From the NCBI RefSeq assembly GCF_041435435.1, contig NZ_CP108494.1:4002501-4066500 (forward strand): a stretch of DNA of 64,000 nt. Direction: 5' to 3'. Below the pieces are notes generated by a model that made no database searches, was not told the DNA's origin, and worked only from the letters and a program-made list of their open reading frames with translations. The stretch is from Streptomyces sp. NBC_01241 (GTDB lineage Bacteria; Actinomycetota; Actinomycetes; Streptomycetales; Streptomycetaceae). Position numbers and translations under genes: made by a program. This document shows, piece after piece, positions 50,860 through 60,290 of the stretch (within the stretch, counting starts at the first letter, position 1; each line of letters starts with the position of its first letter).

Positions 50860-51486
50860 ATGCACGGCGCGCAGCACGAGCCCCCCAGCAGACCGAGACA
50901 GCAGATGAATCGCCCCCAGGCACCAGGCGGAGCAAGGTATGGCGTTGGACCGTCCAAGGGCCGGTCCACCACAGTGCCCGCCCCAGGGGTGGCGGGTATA
51001 CCTGGGAGCGAGGGCGCTCCCAGGACGAACGACGGCGCGGTGCGGGCCGCTGAAGAGGCCGCGCTCCACCGAGTCGCCAGCCGTCGTGCGCGCCAGGACG
51101 TCCAGCGCACCGAGCGGGTTGATGTCCGCTACAGCGTGGAGGAGAAGAGCGAGATCAAGGCCGAGGCACAGCGGCTCGGGCTGGCCGGCGCTCACTTCGT
51201 CGGGGCCTTGATCATGGCCCACCTCCACGGCGACTACGCGTTGCTCGACCGGCGCACTGCGGTGGACGACTTGATCGACGAGCTGGCCGCGCTGCGTACG
51301 CAGGTCGCGCGGATCGGTACGAACGTCAACCAGATCGCCCACCGCCTCAACGCAGGAGGCGATCCACACCCTGGGGACAAGACGGTGCTGACGGAGGCCG
51401 CGCGGATTCTGGTCCTGGCCCGCCAGGCAGCCACAACGATCGACACCGCCGCCGACGTGGCCGCCACACAGCACCGGGCGGTCTGA
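50860..51486 (+). CDS. mobC: Mobilization protein MobC (relaxosome)
   Basis: 208 residues. The C-terminal part TERVDVRYSVEEKSEIKAEAQRLGLAGAHFVGALIMAHLHG is ribbon-helix-helix-like, and LAALRTQVARIGTNVNQIAHRLNAGG is the MobC signature. It helps the relaxase open oriT. Its stop codon abuts the relaxase start. An ATG at 50905 is an alternative start; the first 60 residues are low-complexity. Confidence 0.88.
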   Translation: MHGAQHEPPSRPRQQMNRPQAPGGARYGVGPSKGRSTTVPAPGVAGIPGSEGAPRTNDGAVRAAEEAALHRVASRRARQDVQRTERVDVRYSVEEKSEIKAEAQRLGLAGAHFVGALIMAHLHGDYALLDRRTAVDDLIDELAALRTQVARIGTNVNQIAHRLNAGGDPHPGDKTVLTEAARILVLARQAATTIDTAADVAATQHRAV

Positions 51487-53208
51487 TTGATCGCGAACAT
51501 CGTCAAGCCCGGCCACAAGACCCGCGGCGTCCTGAACTACCTCTACGGACCCGGCCGTGCCAACGAGCACACCGATCCTCACCTCGTCGCCTCGTGGGAC
51601 GACTTCGCCCCCGACCCCGGCCGCGACCCGGAGGCCACCCTCGCCCAACTCAGCACAGCCCTCGACCTGCGCGTGAAACAGGCCGGTGCCAAGGCACCGA
51701 AGGAGCATGTGTGGCACTGCTCGGTCCGGACCGCACCCGAGGACCGAAGCCTGTCGGACGAGGAGTGGGCCGCCGTAGCCCGCCGCTTGCTCAACGCAAC
51801 CGGCATCGCTCCGGACGGCGACCCCGACGCCTGCCGGTGGGCCGCCGTCCGCCACGCCGAAGACCACATCCACATCGTCGCCACCAAGGTCCGCGGCGAC
51901 CTCCGCCCATCACGGAACTGGAACGACTTCCTGCGCGCCGACAAAGAACTCGCCGCCATCGAGAAGGAATACGGGCTCCGACAGGTGCCGCACGGAGACC
52001 GCACCGCCGCCAAACGCCCCACCCGCGCTGAGCAGGAGAAGGCCCGCCGCATGGGCAATGCCCGCACCTCCCGCGAGCACCTGGGCACCATCGTCCGCAC
52101 CGCAGCCTCAGCGGCCACGACCACAGCGGAGTTCTTCCGGATCATCGAGGGGACCGGCGCCCTCGTCGACGTCCAGTACTTCCCGTCCGGCGACGTCCGC
52201 GGCTACAAGATTGCCCTCAACGACGACACCAACGCCCAGGGCGAGCCGGTGTGGTTCTCCGGTTCCACCCTCGCCCTCGACCTCTCCTATCCCAGGATCG
52301 CCGAACGCCTGACGGCCACCGAGGCAATACCGGCGGTGCGGACTGGCGCCACGGCCTGGCGGCGGTTCGCCCTCGCCGTCGACCAGACGCCCGATCACCT
52401 CGCCCAAGACGAGGACGAGGCAGGACAGGCCCACATCACCGTCCTTGCCGAGGCCCTAGACGCACTCCCTCTGGTAGCTCCTGTCGGCCTCCGTCCGCAG
52501 CTCCTCCAGGCCGCCACCATCTTCGAGCGCGCCGCCCGATCCCGTATCCGCGCCCAGCACCAGCAGACCCAGGCCACCCGCTGCGCGGTGAAGGCGGTCC
52601 TGCGCGAGCCCGCCCCGCAGGACGGAGCCCTCCTCACGATCGTCCTCGACGCCCTCCTGCTCGCGGTCATCGCCGCCCAGCACTGGCATCGCACCCGGGA
52701 ACACCACCAGCAGGCCGAAGCCGCCCGCCAGACCATCACGCACCTCCGCACCGCCTACCGGGCCACGGCCACCGAGCCCTTGACCACGCTTCGGCAGCGC
52801 GGGGCACGGCTGACTGAGACTCTGCGCCGCCGACAGGAGAACACCCTGCGCCGGGCCCTTCCCGAGCTGGCCGAACAGATTCTCGCGGAGCCCGGCTGGC
52901 CGACTCTCGCCGCCACCCTCGCGCGGGCCGAAGCCGTCGGCCACAAGCCCACCGCTCTCCTCACCGAAGCCACCGCCCGGCGGGAAACCGACACTGCCAC
53001 CAGCCTCAGCGAAGTCCTCACCTGGCGCCTCCACCGTCTCGCCGACCTGACCGCCGACACCACCAGCAGTGCCGCGGCACCCCGGCCGGCCGCCTACCGC
53101 CCGACCAACACAGGCGGCTCCCGGGGCAAGGAGCACAGACCAGCACCAATGACCAATGGCCCAGCAACTCCCCCACGCGCCACGGCCTCCTGGGGGCCGC
53201 GCTGGTGA
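51487..53208 (+). CDS. mobA: Relaxase / mobilization nuclease (HUH type)
   Basis: 573 residues from a TTG at 51487 directly after the mobC stop (TGATTG). N-terminal relaxase domain: MIANIVKPGHKTRGVLNYLYGPGRA, HVWHCSVRTAPEDRSLSDEEW, and the metal-binding histidines in RHAEDHIHIVATKVRGD (about residues 123-137). The catalytic Tyr is probably in NYLYG near residue 20. The C-terminal half is a long Ala/Arg/Leu-rich helical region. Nicks oriT for mobilization by a helper system; no transfer ATPase is seen. Confidence 0.92.
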   Translation: MIANIVKPGHKTRGVLNYLYGPGRANEHTDPHLVASWDDFAPDPGRDPEATLAQLSTALDLRVKQAGAKAPKEHVWHCSVRTAPEDRSLSDEEWAAVARRLLNATGIAPDGDPDACRWAAVRHAEDHIHIVATKVRGDLRPSRNWNDFLRADKELAAIEKEYGLRQVPHGDRTAAKRPTRAEQEKARRMGNARTSREHLGTIVRTAASAATTTAEFFRIIEGTGALVDVQYFPSGDVRGYKIALNDDTNAQGEPVWFSGSTLALDLSYPRIAERLTATEAIPAVRTGATAWRRFALAVDQTPDHLAQDEDEAGQAHITVLAEALDALPLVAPVGLRPQLLQAATIFERAARSRIRAQHQQTQATRCAVKAVLREPAPQDGALLTIVLDALLLAVIAAQHWHRTREHHQQAEAARQTITHLRTAYRATATEPLTTLRQRGARLTETLRRRQENTLRRALPELAEQILAEPGWPTLAATLARAEAVGHKPTALLTEATARRETDTATSLSEVLTWRLHRLADLTADTTSSAAAPRPAAYRPTNTGGSRGKEHRPAPMTNGPATPPRATASWGPRW

Positions 53209-53326
53209 CAAATGGGCAACAGACACGCCGAGCACCAAAGCAGTTGTGCAAAATCTCCGACATCAACTAAAGTCAGAGCCGCACTGGAATGCTTCAATGC
53301 GTAGTCCGACCCGAGGAGTCGTCCGC

Positions 53327-54127
53327 ATGAGTATGCCTTCGTCGTCGTGGACGACCGACCTGTTCGGCGAGCACGCAGCAGATGCCCGCCGCCGCGTCGG
53401 GCAGGGCCTTCGCAACATGCAGGCCAACGCACAGGCCGCACAGGAACAAGCCGCCTCCCGCACCACCCGCGTCTACGGCACCAGCCGGTACGAGAACCAG
53501 TACGAGCGGCTTCAGGACGAACTCATGAAGGTCCCTGGCGCCCGTGCGGTCAAGCCGTTCGGCTTCTCGTACGAGCTGATGCTCATCGGCAACGGGCTGC
53601 TCTACCCGTTCCGGTACTCCAAGACCAAGTCAGACGTACGTAGCGCACGCATCCCCAGCCAGTCCCGGCTGGTGCAGGAGCTCTTCACGTTCGCGCCGAC
53701 GCCGAAGCACATCCAGGACCCGTTCGACCTCGACTTCGGGCCGGCCGTCCCGATCGCCGAGCCGCGCGGCGCTCTGGCGACAGTCCCGGAGGGCACCCAG
53801 CTGGTTCTGGTTCCCTTCGCCTGCAACGCCTCCGAGCTCTTGGAGGCGTACTGGGGCATCGCGGCGCTCGGGATGAACCGGCAACTGGAGTGGGCCACCG
53901 ATCCCGAGCCGCTCCACCTGCCTCAGGAGGTCACCTCGTACACGCTGCGCCCGATCAGCATTCCGAGCCAGGTCACGGCACACACCGGCTTCGCCGAAGG
54001 AATCGAACCCACCCTTACGCTGTCCTCTCGTGCCGCCTCGGACCAGGCCCTGCACGTACCCGTGCAGACCGAGGCAGAACCCATTGAGGACCAGAGCAGC
54101 GAAGACGATGCGACCCATCAAGCATGA
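53327..54127 (+). CDS. Unknown protein in operon with XRE-ImmA regulator
   Basis: 266 residues from an ATG at 53327 (CGAGGAG upstream). MSMPSSSWTTDLFGEHAADARRRVGQGLRNMQ is a helical N-terminus; VKPFGFSYELMLIGNGLLYPFRYS and TQLVLVPFACNASELLEAYWGIAAL are the most structured parts. The C-terminus is acidic. No recognised motif. Its 3' end overlaps the start of the XRE-ImmA gene by 20 bp, so the two proteins probably act as a pair. Confidence 0.7.
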   Translation: MSMPSSSWTTDLFGEHAADARRRVGQGLRNMQANAQAAQEQAASRTTRVYGTSRYENQYERLQDELMKVPGARAVKPFGFSYELMLIGNGLLYPFRYSKTKSDVRSARIPSQSRLVQELFTFAPTPKHIQDPFDLDFGPAVPIAEPRGALATVPEGTQLVLVPFACNASELLEAYWGIAALGMNRQLEWATDPEPLHLPQEVTSYTLRPISIPSQVTAHTGFAEGIEPTLTLSSRAASDQALHVPVQTEAEPIEDQSSEDDATHQA

Positions 54128-55277
54128 CCTCATTCCCGGTACGGAAGAACGAGGCGCAACGCCGCGCGCCGTCTACGACGCCTTCGATCCCACCCGGGTG
54201 ACGCAAGCTCGTCGTCTGGCGGAGATGACGAAGAAGGACGTGGCGGCCGGGCTCGGGGTGACGCCTGCAGCCGTGGGGCAGTACGAGACAGGGGTGTCGA
54301 AGCCACGACCTGACTTGATCCCCCGGCTCGCAGAGGTCCTCGGGGTTCCCGTGACGTTCTTCCTGCTGGGGAGGCCGGCGAATCGGCTTGACGCTTCCAT
54401 GGCGCATTTCCGAAGTCTGCGCAGCACACCGAAGTCCCAGCGGGAACGTGCGCTCGCGTTCGCCGAGCAGGTCTGGGAGCTTACGTACGCGCTGGAACAG
54501 CGGGTCCAGTTGCCCCTCGTCGATCTCCCCGGCTTCGCCGGTGGGGAGGTCCATCCCGGCGAAGAGCTGTCCACCGATCCTGTATCCGCTGCCCGCGAGC
54601 TTCGCAGGCGCTGGGGTCTCGGCGACGGCCCTGTCACGCATCTGGTGAGGCGGATGGAGTCCCACGGGATCGTGGTGGTCATACCGCCTGCCAGTGATCC
54701 CTCCGCCGCGAGCGTGGACGCCTTTTCCACCCGGGCAGCACGGCCACTCGTCGTTCTGACCGCCGCTCGGGCCGACGACATCTACCGGCACCGGTTCACG
54801 GCCGCCCATGAGCTGGGCCACCTTGTGCTTCACGCCGATGCCACCGGTGACAGCCGTCAGGAGAAGCAGGCTGATGCCTTCGCCGCCGAGTTCCTGACCC
54901 CCCAGGACAGCATCCTGCCGTTCCTGCCGCGGCGAATGGATCTTGCACGCCTGGCCGAGCTCAGGGGAGTCTGGGGAGTCTCCCTCCACTCGCTCGTCTA
55001 CCGATGCCGCGAGCTGGGGCTGATCTCCGACGCAACTGCCAGCCGGACGTATCAGCGTCTACGCGCTCTCGACGGCCAGCCGGGCTTCACCGCGGAATCC
55101 GTCTCGAACTTCCCCGGTGAACGGCCTTCGCTGCTTGGGCAAGCATTCGAGCTGGCTGCCAGGGAAGCGGGCCTATCGGTTTCCCGACTGGCTCATGAGC
55201 TGGCGTGGACAAGCGAGAGGGTGCAGAACCTGCTGGACGTTCAGGAACAGAAGCCGGTGCTCCGGCTGGTCCAATAG
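54108..55277 (+). CDS. XRE helix-turn-helix and ImmA/IrrE metallopeptidase fusion
   Basis: 389 residues from an ATG at 54108. Residues 30-90 are a HTH_3 domain (RVTQARRLAEMTKKDVAAGLGVTPAAVGQYETGVSKP); about 200-300 is the ImmA/IrrE peptidase domain with AAHELGHLVLH (HExxH, residue 234) and the third ligand in QADAFAAEFLTPQ. Such fusions bind their own promoter and cleave a partner regulator or respond to stress; in ICEBs1, a related ImmA releases repression of excision. The partner could be the protein encoded just upstream. Confidence 0.88.
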   Translation: MRPIKHDLIPGTEERGATPRAVYDAFDPTRVTQARRLAEMTKKDVAAGLGVTPAAVGQYETGVSKPRPDLIPRLAEVLGVPVTFFLLGRPANRLDASMAHFRSLRSTPKSQRERALAFAEQVWELTYALEQRVQLPLVDLPGFAGGEVHPGEELSTDPVSAARELRRRWGLGDGPVTHLVRRMESHGIVVVIPPASDPSAASVDAFSTRAARPLVVLTAARADDIYRHRFTAAHELGHLVLHADATGDSRQEKQADAFAAEFLTPQDSILPFLPRRMDLARLAELRGVWGVSLHSLVYRCRELGLISDATASRTYQRLRALDGQPGFTAESVSNFPGERPSLLGQAFELAAREAGLSVSRLAHELAWTSERVQNLLDVQEQKPVLRLVQ

Positions 55278-55378
55278 CAGCGCCGCTCGGCCCGAGGAAA
55301 CGTGGGCGCGGCTCTCTCCCGTTGCTACGCCCAGAGCTTGCGGCATCGAGCCGACGTTAAGCCAGTAGCGCGTACGGA

Positions 55379-55420
55379 CGTCATCAGGGCCGACTCAACT
55401 CAGAGTCGGCCCTGATGACG
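55379..55420. terminator. Bidirectional terminator between convergent genes
   Basis: Two exact 18-base arms (CGTCATCAGGGCCGACTC and complement) with a 6-base loop, 100 bp after the XRE-ImmA stop and 20 bp after the NUDIX stop. Confidence 0.88.
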
Positions 55421-55439
55421 TGATGACGTACTCGAAGGC

Positions 55440-55877
55440 TCAGAGCGATGTCTCGACTCCGAGGCTTCCCGCTTTGATGGCTCCCCGTAGGACGTGGGCG
55501 ATCTCCTCGGGCTTGAGGTCGATGCCGTCGAGCCCCTCCATGGTCAGCGGAATCTCCTCCAGTGCGTATTCGCCGCGGCCTTCGGCGCTGAACTCGGGAC
55601 CGGTGCGGTCGTCGAAGGACCAAGTCGCGATACGGGCGAAGTAGAAGAGCTGCCGCTCATCGTCGGACTCCATCGTGTGGAGGAGGCGGATGATGTCGGC
55701 CTTTCCCGCGATCTCCTCGTGGATCTCCCGGTGGAGGGCCGCCTCCCTGGACTCATCGCTGGGTTCGACGCCGCCGCCGGGCAGGACCCAGTATTCGGGG
55801 ATGCCGGGCCTGGTGCGGCGGATGACCAGCATCGTTTCGTCTGCGGTGACGAGGACGGCGCGGACTCGTTCCATCAT
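55440..55877 (-). CDS. NUDIX hydrolase
   Basis: 145 residues with the Nudix box GGGVEPSDESREAALHREIHEEI (GX5EX7REUXEE) near residue 33. The substrate is a nucleoside-diphosphate-X compound, unspecified. MMERVRAVLVTADETMLVIRRTRPG begins with GGAGAC upstream. Last gene of the leftward 59702-55440 operon, 30 bp after the SDR gene. Confidence 0.9.
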   Translation of the reverse strand: MMERVRAVLVTADETMLVIRRTRPGIPEYWVLPGGGVEPSDESREAALHREIHEEIAGKADIIRLLHTMESDDERQLFYFARIATWSFDDRTGPEFSAEGRGEYALEEIPLTMEGLDGIDLKPEEIAHVLRGAIKAGSLGVETSL

Positions 55878-55907
55878 TTCGGTTTGTCTCCTTGCTTGTT
55901 GGTGGTC

Positions 55908-56699
55908 TCAGTGCAGCAGCCAGCCGCCGTCGACGTGGACGGACTGCCCCGTGATGAACGAGGCGGAGGGGCCCACGAGAAACGCCACCAGGGCCGCGAC
56001 ATCCTCGGGCCGACCACGGCGCGGGACACACTGGCGCTTGATCTGGTCCTCCGGCCGCGCACGGTGCTGGGCGGGGAGGGTGTTCTCGGCCTCGACCTGA
56101 ATGGCACCGGGCATGACGGTGTTGACGCAGATCCCGTACGGGCCCAGTTCGCGGGCGAGGGAGCGGGTCAGTCCCAGTAGCCCTGCCTTCGCGGTGCTGT
56201 ACGCGACGAGGTTCGTCCGGCCGGCGCGGGCGTTGACACTGCCGATGTTCACGATCCGGCCCCAGTGGCGTTCGATCATGCCGGGGGTGAGCACGTGGCA
56301 GGTGCGGTAGTGAGCGGTGAGGTTCAGGTCGAGGGAGTAGTTCCAGGCGGTCTCGTCGGTGTCCTGCCAGGCAACGCGGGGGTAGGAGCCGGCGTTGTTC
56401 ACCAGGATGTCGACGGGTCCGATTTCAGCGCGGACGAGGTCGGCCATGGTCTGGACGGAGCCTGGATCGGTCAGGTCGGCGTTCACCGCGATACCGGGGC
56501 TGCCCGCGCGTTCGAAGGCGGTGAGGAGGGCGTGGGCGCCGGGGTCCTGGCCGAGGTGGTTGACCGCGACGGTTGCTCCGGCGGTGGCGAGCGCCCGTCC
56601 GATCTCGGCGCCGATGCCGGTGGCCCCGCCAGTGACGAGGGCGGTGCGGCCCTGGAGCGGCCGGGTCTGGAGAGGGGTCTCAAGCAGGGGCAGGGACAT
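55908..56699 (-). CDS. Short-chain dehydrogenase/reductase
   Basis: 263 residues: NAD(P)-binding TGGATGIGAEIGRAL, NNAGSYPRVAW, and the catalytic Ser-Tyr-Lys in NIGSVNARAGRTNLVAYSTAKAG. FabG-like classical SDR; substrate not deducible. Its start overlaps the phosphotransferase stop region by 20 bp, so translation is coupled. The 18-residue N-terminal extension before RTALVTGG is unusual. Confidence 0.9.
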   Translation of the reverse strand: MSLPLLETPLQTRPLQGRTALVTGGATGIGAEIGRALATAGATVAVNHLGQDPGAHALLTAFERAGSPGIAVNADLTDPGSVQTMADLVRAEIGPVDILVNNAGSYPRVAWQDTDETAWNYSLDLNLTAHYRTCHVLTPGMIERHWGRIVNIGSVNARAGRTNLVAYSTAKAGLLGLTRSLARELGPYGICVNTVMPGAIQVEAENTLPAQHRARPEDQIKRQCVPRRGRPEDVAALVAFLVGPSASFITGQSVHVDGGWLLH

Positions 56700-57798
56700 T
56701 GCTGCTCCGTTCGCCGGGGCGGGGGTGAGGGGCCGGTGTGGTGGTGAAGAAGGTGTCGAGTGTCATGTGCGGGGCCTGACTCTCGGCGAATTTGATCAGG
56801 ACGAGCAGGAGGTCGTGTCCGGTCAGCCGGGAGGGCGGGATGACTCCGAGGACGCGCAGGGCGAGGAAGGCGCGGATCTCCTCCAGGCAGCTGCCGTGCT
56901 CGCCGCAGAGACCGTCCAGGACGCGAGTGAGGGCCGCAGTGCGGCCGGGGCCGGTGTTCCAGGAGTACCGGACATCGATGTGCCGACTGCTCCGGTGCAG
57001 TTCCAAGTGCTCGACGCGCGGGCGGGCCAGGGGCGGCAGAGCGAGGCGGAGGGTGCGGGCGTACACGTCGGGCTGGTAGCGGGGGACGAGCCAGCCGCCC
57101 AGTGCCATCAGGTACCAGAGCAGGTTGGCGGCCTCGCCCGCGACGGTGTTGCGCCCGGTGAACTCGAAGTCGAGCCAGCACAGCGGGTCGGCGATGTTGG
57201 GTTCCGTGGGGTCGCCCTGCGTCAGACCGGCAAGCCGGCGGCTGTCGGGAGCCAGGGCATGGCGGAGGCTGTCGATGGCATCGGCGACGTTCAATGTCAG
57301 CGGCCTGCCGTTGGCCGTGAGGGTGAAGTCGGCCAACTCCCGGAGGGTGAGGGTCGTATCGGTGTGGGGCAGAGCGAGCGGCAGGTCACGGCGCAGGTAC
57401 CAGCGGTCCAGTCGGCTACCGGGGCAGATGCGGTCGAGGTAGAGGTCCGGGACGCACTCGGCCAGCGGCACGCTCTTCCCGGTCTCCTCGGCCGCTGCCC
57501 GCAGGTCGGCGCAGACGCCGTCCACGAGGCGGTCCAGGCGGGGCTGGACCGCCGGTTCGCGGTCGGCGAGGGCGATCACGTCGCCCATTAGCAGCTCGCA
57601 CCGGGCGGTAGCGAAGACGTTCTCGTAGACGAGGAGCTGCCTGTCCGGTAACGCGATCTGCCCGTGAAGGGCCGGAACTGCCATGCGGGAGGCGAGCCGT
57701 GCCCATCCCTTCGCCTCGGCTTCGGCCCGCTCCCGGGTGGCCACCGGCTTGCGGAAGACACCCGTTGTTGCCATGGACCGTCGGACGTTCGCGCTCAC
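56680..57798 (-). CDS. APH/choline-kinase-like phosphotransferase
   Basis: 372 residues from a GTG at 57798 (TGGAGAGACGCG upstream), overlapping the upstream stop by 4 bp. N-lobe RKPVATRERAEAEAKGWARLA with the ATP-binding Lys; C-lobe LTQGDPTEPNIAD (Brenner motif, usual His replaced by Gln, catalytic Asp and Asn kept) and CWLDFEFTGRN (metal Asp). Phosphorylates a small hydroxylated molecule. Its operon partners suggest a nucleotide-like or sugar substrate rather than antibiotic resistance. Confidence 0.8.
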   Translation of the reverse strand: MSANVRRSMATTGVFRKPVATRERAEAEAKGWARLASRMAVPALHGQIALPDRQLLVYENVFATARCELLMGDVIALADREPAVQPRLDRLVDGVCADLRAAAEETGKSVPLAECVPDLYLDRICPGSRLDRWYLRRDLPLALPHTDTTLTLRELADFTLTANGRPLTLNVADAIDSLRHALAPDSRRLAGLTQGDPTEPNIADPLCWLDFEFTGRNTVAGEAANLLWYLMALGGWLVPRYQPDVYARTLRLALPPLARPRVEHLELHRSSRHIDVRYSWNTGPGRTAALTRVLDGLCGEHGSCLEEIRAFLALRVLGVIPPSRLTGHDLLLVLIKFAESQAPHMTLDTFFTTTPAPHPRPGERSSNVPAPA

Positions 57799-59702
57799 CG
57801 CGTCTCTCCAGGAAGGGTGTCCAGCCAAGCCTGGAGAACGAGGAGTGCGAGCGCTTCGGCAGCGAGCGGCTCGGTGCGGGCGGTCGTGACCAGGCTCGTG
57901 TCCTGCCGTGTGGCGTCGAGGAGGACGGTAAGGGCGTCGCTGTCGGAGGGGCACTCGATCCCACTGAAGCGGAGCTGAATCTTCGCGAGCAGCGCGGTGA
58001 CCTTGTAGAGGGCGCGGAGGTCGGGGCTTCCCTTGAGGAACTGGCGGCGGATCTCGATGGCGGCCTGGATGCCGTCGCGCAGGCTTGCAGCGACGTCGGT
58101 GGCCGCGTCCGGAGCGGGCAGAGCCAGGCCGGGGGTGGACCACAAGGGGACCAGCGACCCGCTGCCGATGAGAGCGAGGACGTGAAGGAGTCGAGAGGTG
58201 ATGGCGCCGGCCCGGCACTCGGCGCGGGTCAGTACGGTCATGCCCAGCTTGACCCCGCCGAGTTCGGTCTCCAGATCCGAGAGGATCTGGCGCATCTCGT
58301 CGAGGGAGGAGGTGTCGGCCACGACAAGGACGTCAAGGTCGCTCCAGCCGTGCTGGTACTTGCCCCGGGCACCGCTGCCGGTGACGGCCAGCAGATCGAT
58401 CAACGGGCGCAGGCCGGTGGTGCGGTCGAGAAATTCGGCCAGGTAGGACTCCAGGTTTACGGGGAGTCCGAGCGCGTTGACCGGCATAGTGGAGGGCTGG
58501 TGCTCCGGCCAGCGGCGATCGAGCGCGATGCGGTCCAACCGCCGCTCCAGCTCCAGGCGCGGCCCGTCGTTGCCGATGACCTCATGGGCGATCGAGACGA
58601 TCTTGTCCGCGCCTCGTTCCCTTTTGATGGGGTCGCGGTCGGCGACGTCCTGGGCGCCGGCGGTGCCCCGCCGGGTGCGCCTGGCCTCAGACGCGTTCAG
58701 GTAGGCGACGGTGAGCTGAGGTCCGAGCATCCGGGCGAGTTCGGCGGTCGAGTCGAAGTCGTGCAGCGACTCGATGCTGACGGAGTCGAGGAAGTGGTGG
58801 GCCTGGCAGAAGCGGTCCAGTGAGTCCACGATCAACTCGGCCTGCACGACTGACCCCAGCCGATACGGGTCATGGATCCCCGCCCGGTCGGCCGCGTCCT
58901 CGATGAGGTACCCGATCTTGAGGCGCGCGTGGCCGTGCTGGGTGCGCAGGTACTCGCCGGCCGTGCTCTTGCCGCTCTCCGACATGCCGCCAAGCGCGAT
59001 GACATGCACTCCTGCCAGAGCCCTCCCGGGCACCTCCGGGTGCAGGGGCGCCAGGAGCCCGCGGACCTCGTCCTGGACGGCGATGGTCGGCCGGTCGCCG
59101 ATGCGGATGGACATCGGAAAGCGACCGTCGTCGACGAGCCGGTTGACCTGCTCGTGGAGGTGGCGCTGGTAGGCCGCGTAGATCCCAGTGGCCGTCACCT
59201 CGTGGGCCAGGCTCCGGCGGGTACCTTCCTCCGGGTCGTCGCAATGCAGGAGGACGAGGGCGTGCTCGCTCTCCTCGGCGGCTCGCAGGTCGGTCTCGTA
59301 CGGGGCCAGCAGGAGTCGGGCTCGGTCTGCGGCCTGCGCGGCGTCCAGGCCATCTCGTACGGCGACCGTCGCGGCGACGGACGCCTCCAGCATCGGGATG
59401 CCCCGGTCCAGCAGGCGCACCGGAGCGGAGAAGGGGTGCCGGTAGCGTTCAAGGTAGGAGGTGGCGAGGACATCGGCGACCTCCTCGACCGGGCCGGTCT
59501 CGAACCACCAGCGGGCCATGCCATCGGCCTTGATGGCGGTCCAGCGGGGGTCGTAGTGGTGGAGCGGGCCTGCTGAGGTCGCAGCCGGGCCCATGCGCCG
59601 GCCGAGGATTCCGATCTGCTTGGTCTTCCCGGTGTTGTCGGGGCCGCTGAACGCGACCGACACGGGGAGGGGATACGTGTCGCTGTTGTACGGACTGGAC
59701 AT
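57795..59702 (-). CDS. Three-domain protein: two P-loop kinase domains plus nucleotidyltransferase
   Basis: 635 residues from an ATG at 59702 (GAAGGG upstream). Domain 1 (about 12-200): thymidylate-kinase-like, FSGPDNTGKTKQ (residues 20-27) and LLDRGIPMLEAS. Domain 2 (about 232-420): second P-loop GGMSESGKST (238-246) with SIESLHDFDS and AYLNASEARRTRRG, NMP/AK-like. Domain 3 (about 430-635): minimal nucleotidyltransferase GSGARGKYQHGWSDLDVLVVAD (about 441-460), with GS and the DxD metal pair. Three nucleotide-using folds in one chain is unusual. Head of the operon with the phosphotransferase, SDR and NUDIX. Confidence 0.8.
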   Translation of the reverse strand: MSSPYNSDTYPLPVSVAFSGPDNTGKTKQIGILGRRMGPAATSAGPLHHYDPRWTAIKADGMARWWFETGPVEEVADVLATSYLERYRHPFSAPVRLLDRGIPMLEASVAATVAVRDGLDAAQAADRARLLLAPYETDLRAAEESEHALVLLHCDDPEEGTRRSLAHEVTATGIYAAYQRHLHEQVNRLVDDGRFPMSIRIGDRPTIAVQDEVRGLLAPLHPEVPGRALAGVHVIALGGMSESGKSTAGEYLRTQHGHARLKIGYLIEDAADRAGIHDPYRLGSVVQAELIVDSLDRFCQAHHFLDSVSIESLHDFDSTAELARMLGPQLTVAYLNASEARRTRRGTAGAQDVADRDPIKRERGADKIVSIAHEVIGNDGPRLELERRLDRIALDRRWPEHQPSTMPVNALGLPVNLESYLAEFLDRTTGLRPLIDLLAVTGSGARGKYQHGWSDLDVLVVADTSSLDEMRQILSDLETELGGVKLGMTVLTRAECRAGAITSRLLHVLALIGSGSLVPLWSTPGLALPAPDAATDVAASLRDGIQAAIEIRRQFLKGSPDLRALYKVTALLAKIQLRFSGIECPSDSDALTVLLDATRQDTSLVTTARTEPLAAEALALLVLQAWLDTLPGETR

Positions 59703-59833
59703 CGGCTTCCCTTCACTGGTGATGCGCAGTGGGTACGCCTGCAAGGCGCCATGAGCACCCTGCGGCGAGAACTCGATGGGGCTCCGTCCTCGCCCCGGCC
59801 GAGAGGCAAGGACGGGCCGGAATGCCTAAATGC

Positions 59834-60115
59834 CTATACGGGGCCGTCGGCCAACGGAACGTCCTCGGCGCTGAGCGTCAGCTGCGCCGACGGGACCTGT
59901 GCGGAGGAGAGCTCGGTGTGGGCCAGAAGTCCGACCATGGCGAGCCCGGCAGCCGTGCCTAGGGCCCAGACCCAGCTCAGGTGGGTCTCCAGCGGGTCGG
60001 GTACGTGGGCACGGCTCCATCGGGCCGCCTCTCGCGCAGCGGAGCCTTGTGACGCACTGGGCTGGCGCGAGAGCGGAATCGTGCGGGTCCGTGTGTTGTC
60101 CATGGGCATCGCCAC
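59834..60115 (-). CDS. Small single-pass membrane protein
   Basis: 93 residues (or 89 from a second ATG at 60103). A basic cytoplasmic N-terminus (TRTRTIPLSRQPS) is followed by one helix (HLSWVWALGTAAGLAMVGLLA) and a short outer tail. AGAGGAACC lies before the start. It precedes the three-domain gene by 131 bp and may be the first gene of that operon. No known family. Confidence 0.55.
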   Translation of the reverse strand: MAMPMDNTRTRTIPLSRQPSASQGSAAREAARWSRAHVPDPLETHLSWVWALGTAAGLAMVGLLAHTELSSAQVPSAQLTLSAEDVPLADGPV

Positions 60116-60290
60116 TGTCGGTTCCTCTCAACGTGTCCGGGCAGCGCCAACAGGCCCTGTTCAGGGCCTATTCGAGCCATTCGGAGATCTGCGGAGTGAT
60201 GTTCAGTGAACGACGGGCCGCACTCCCGAGACAGGGCCCACGATGTAGTCCTGCGTAATCCCGCGTAATCCAGGTGGGGAGGGTGACGGG

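Noticed and set aside
49949..50908. Plus-strand frame through the palindrome array
   Set aside because: It merely translates the repeats and crosses into the antisense of the 123-aa gene.
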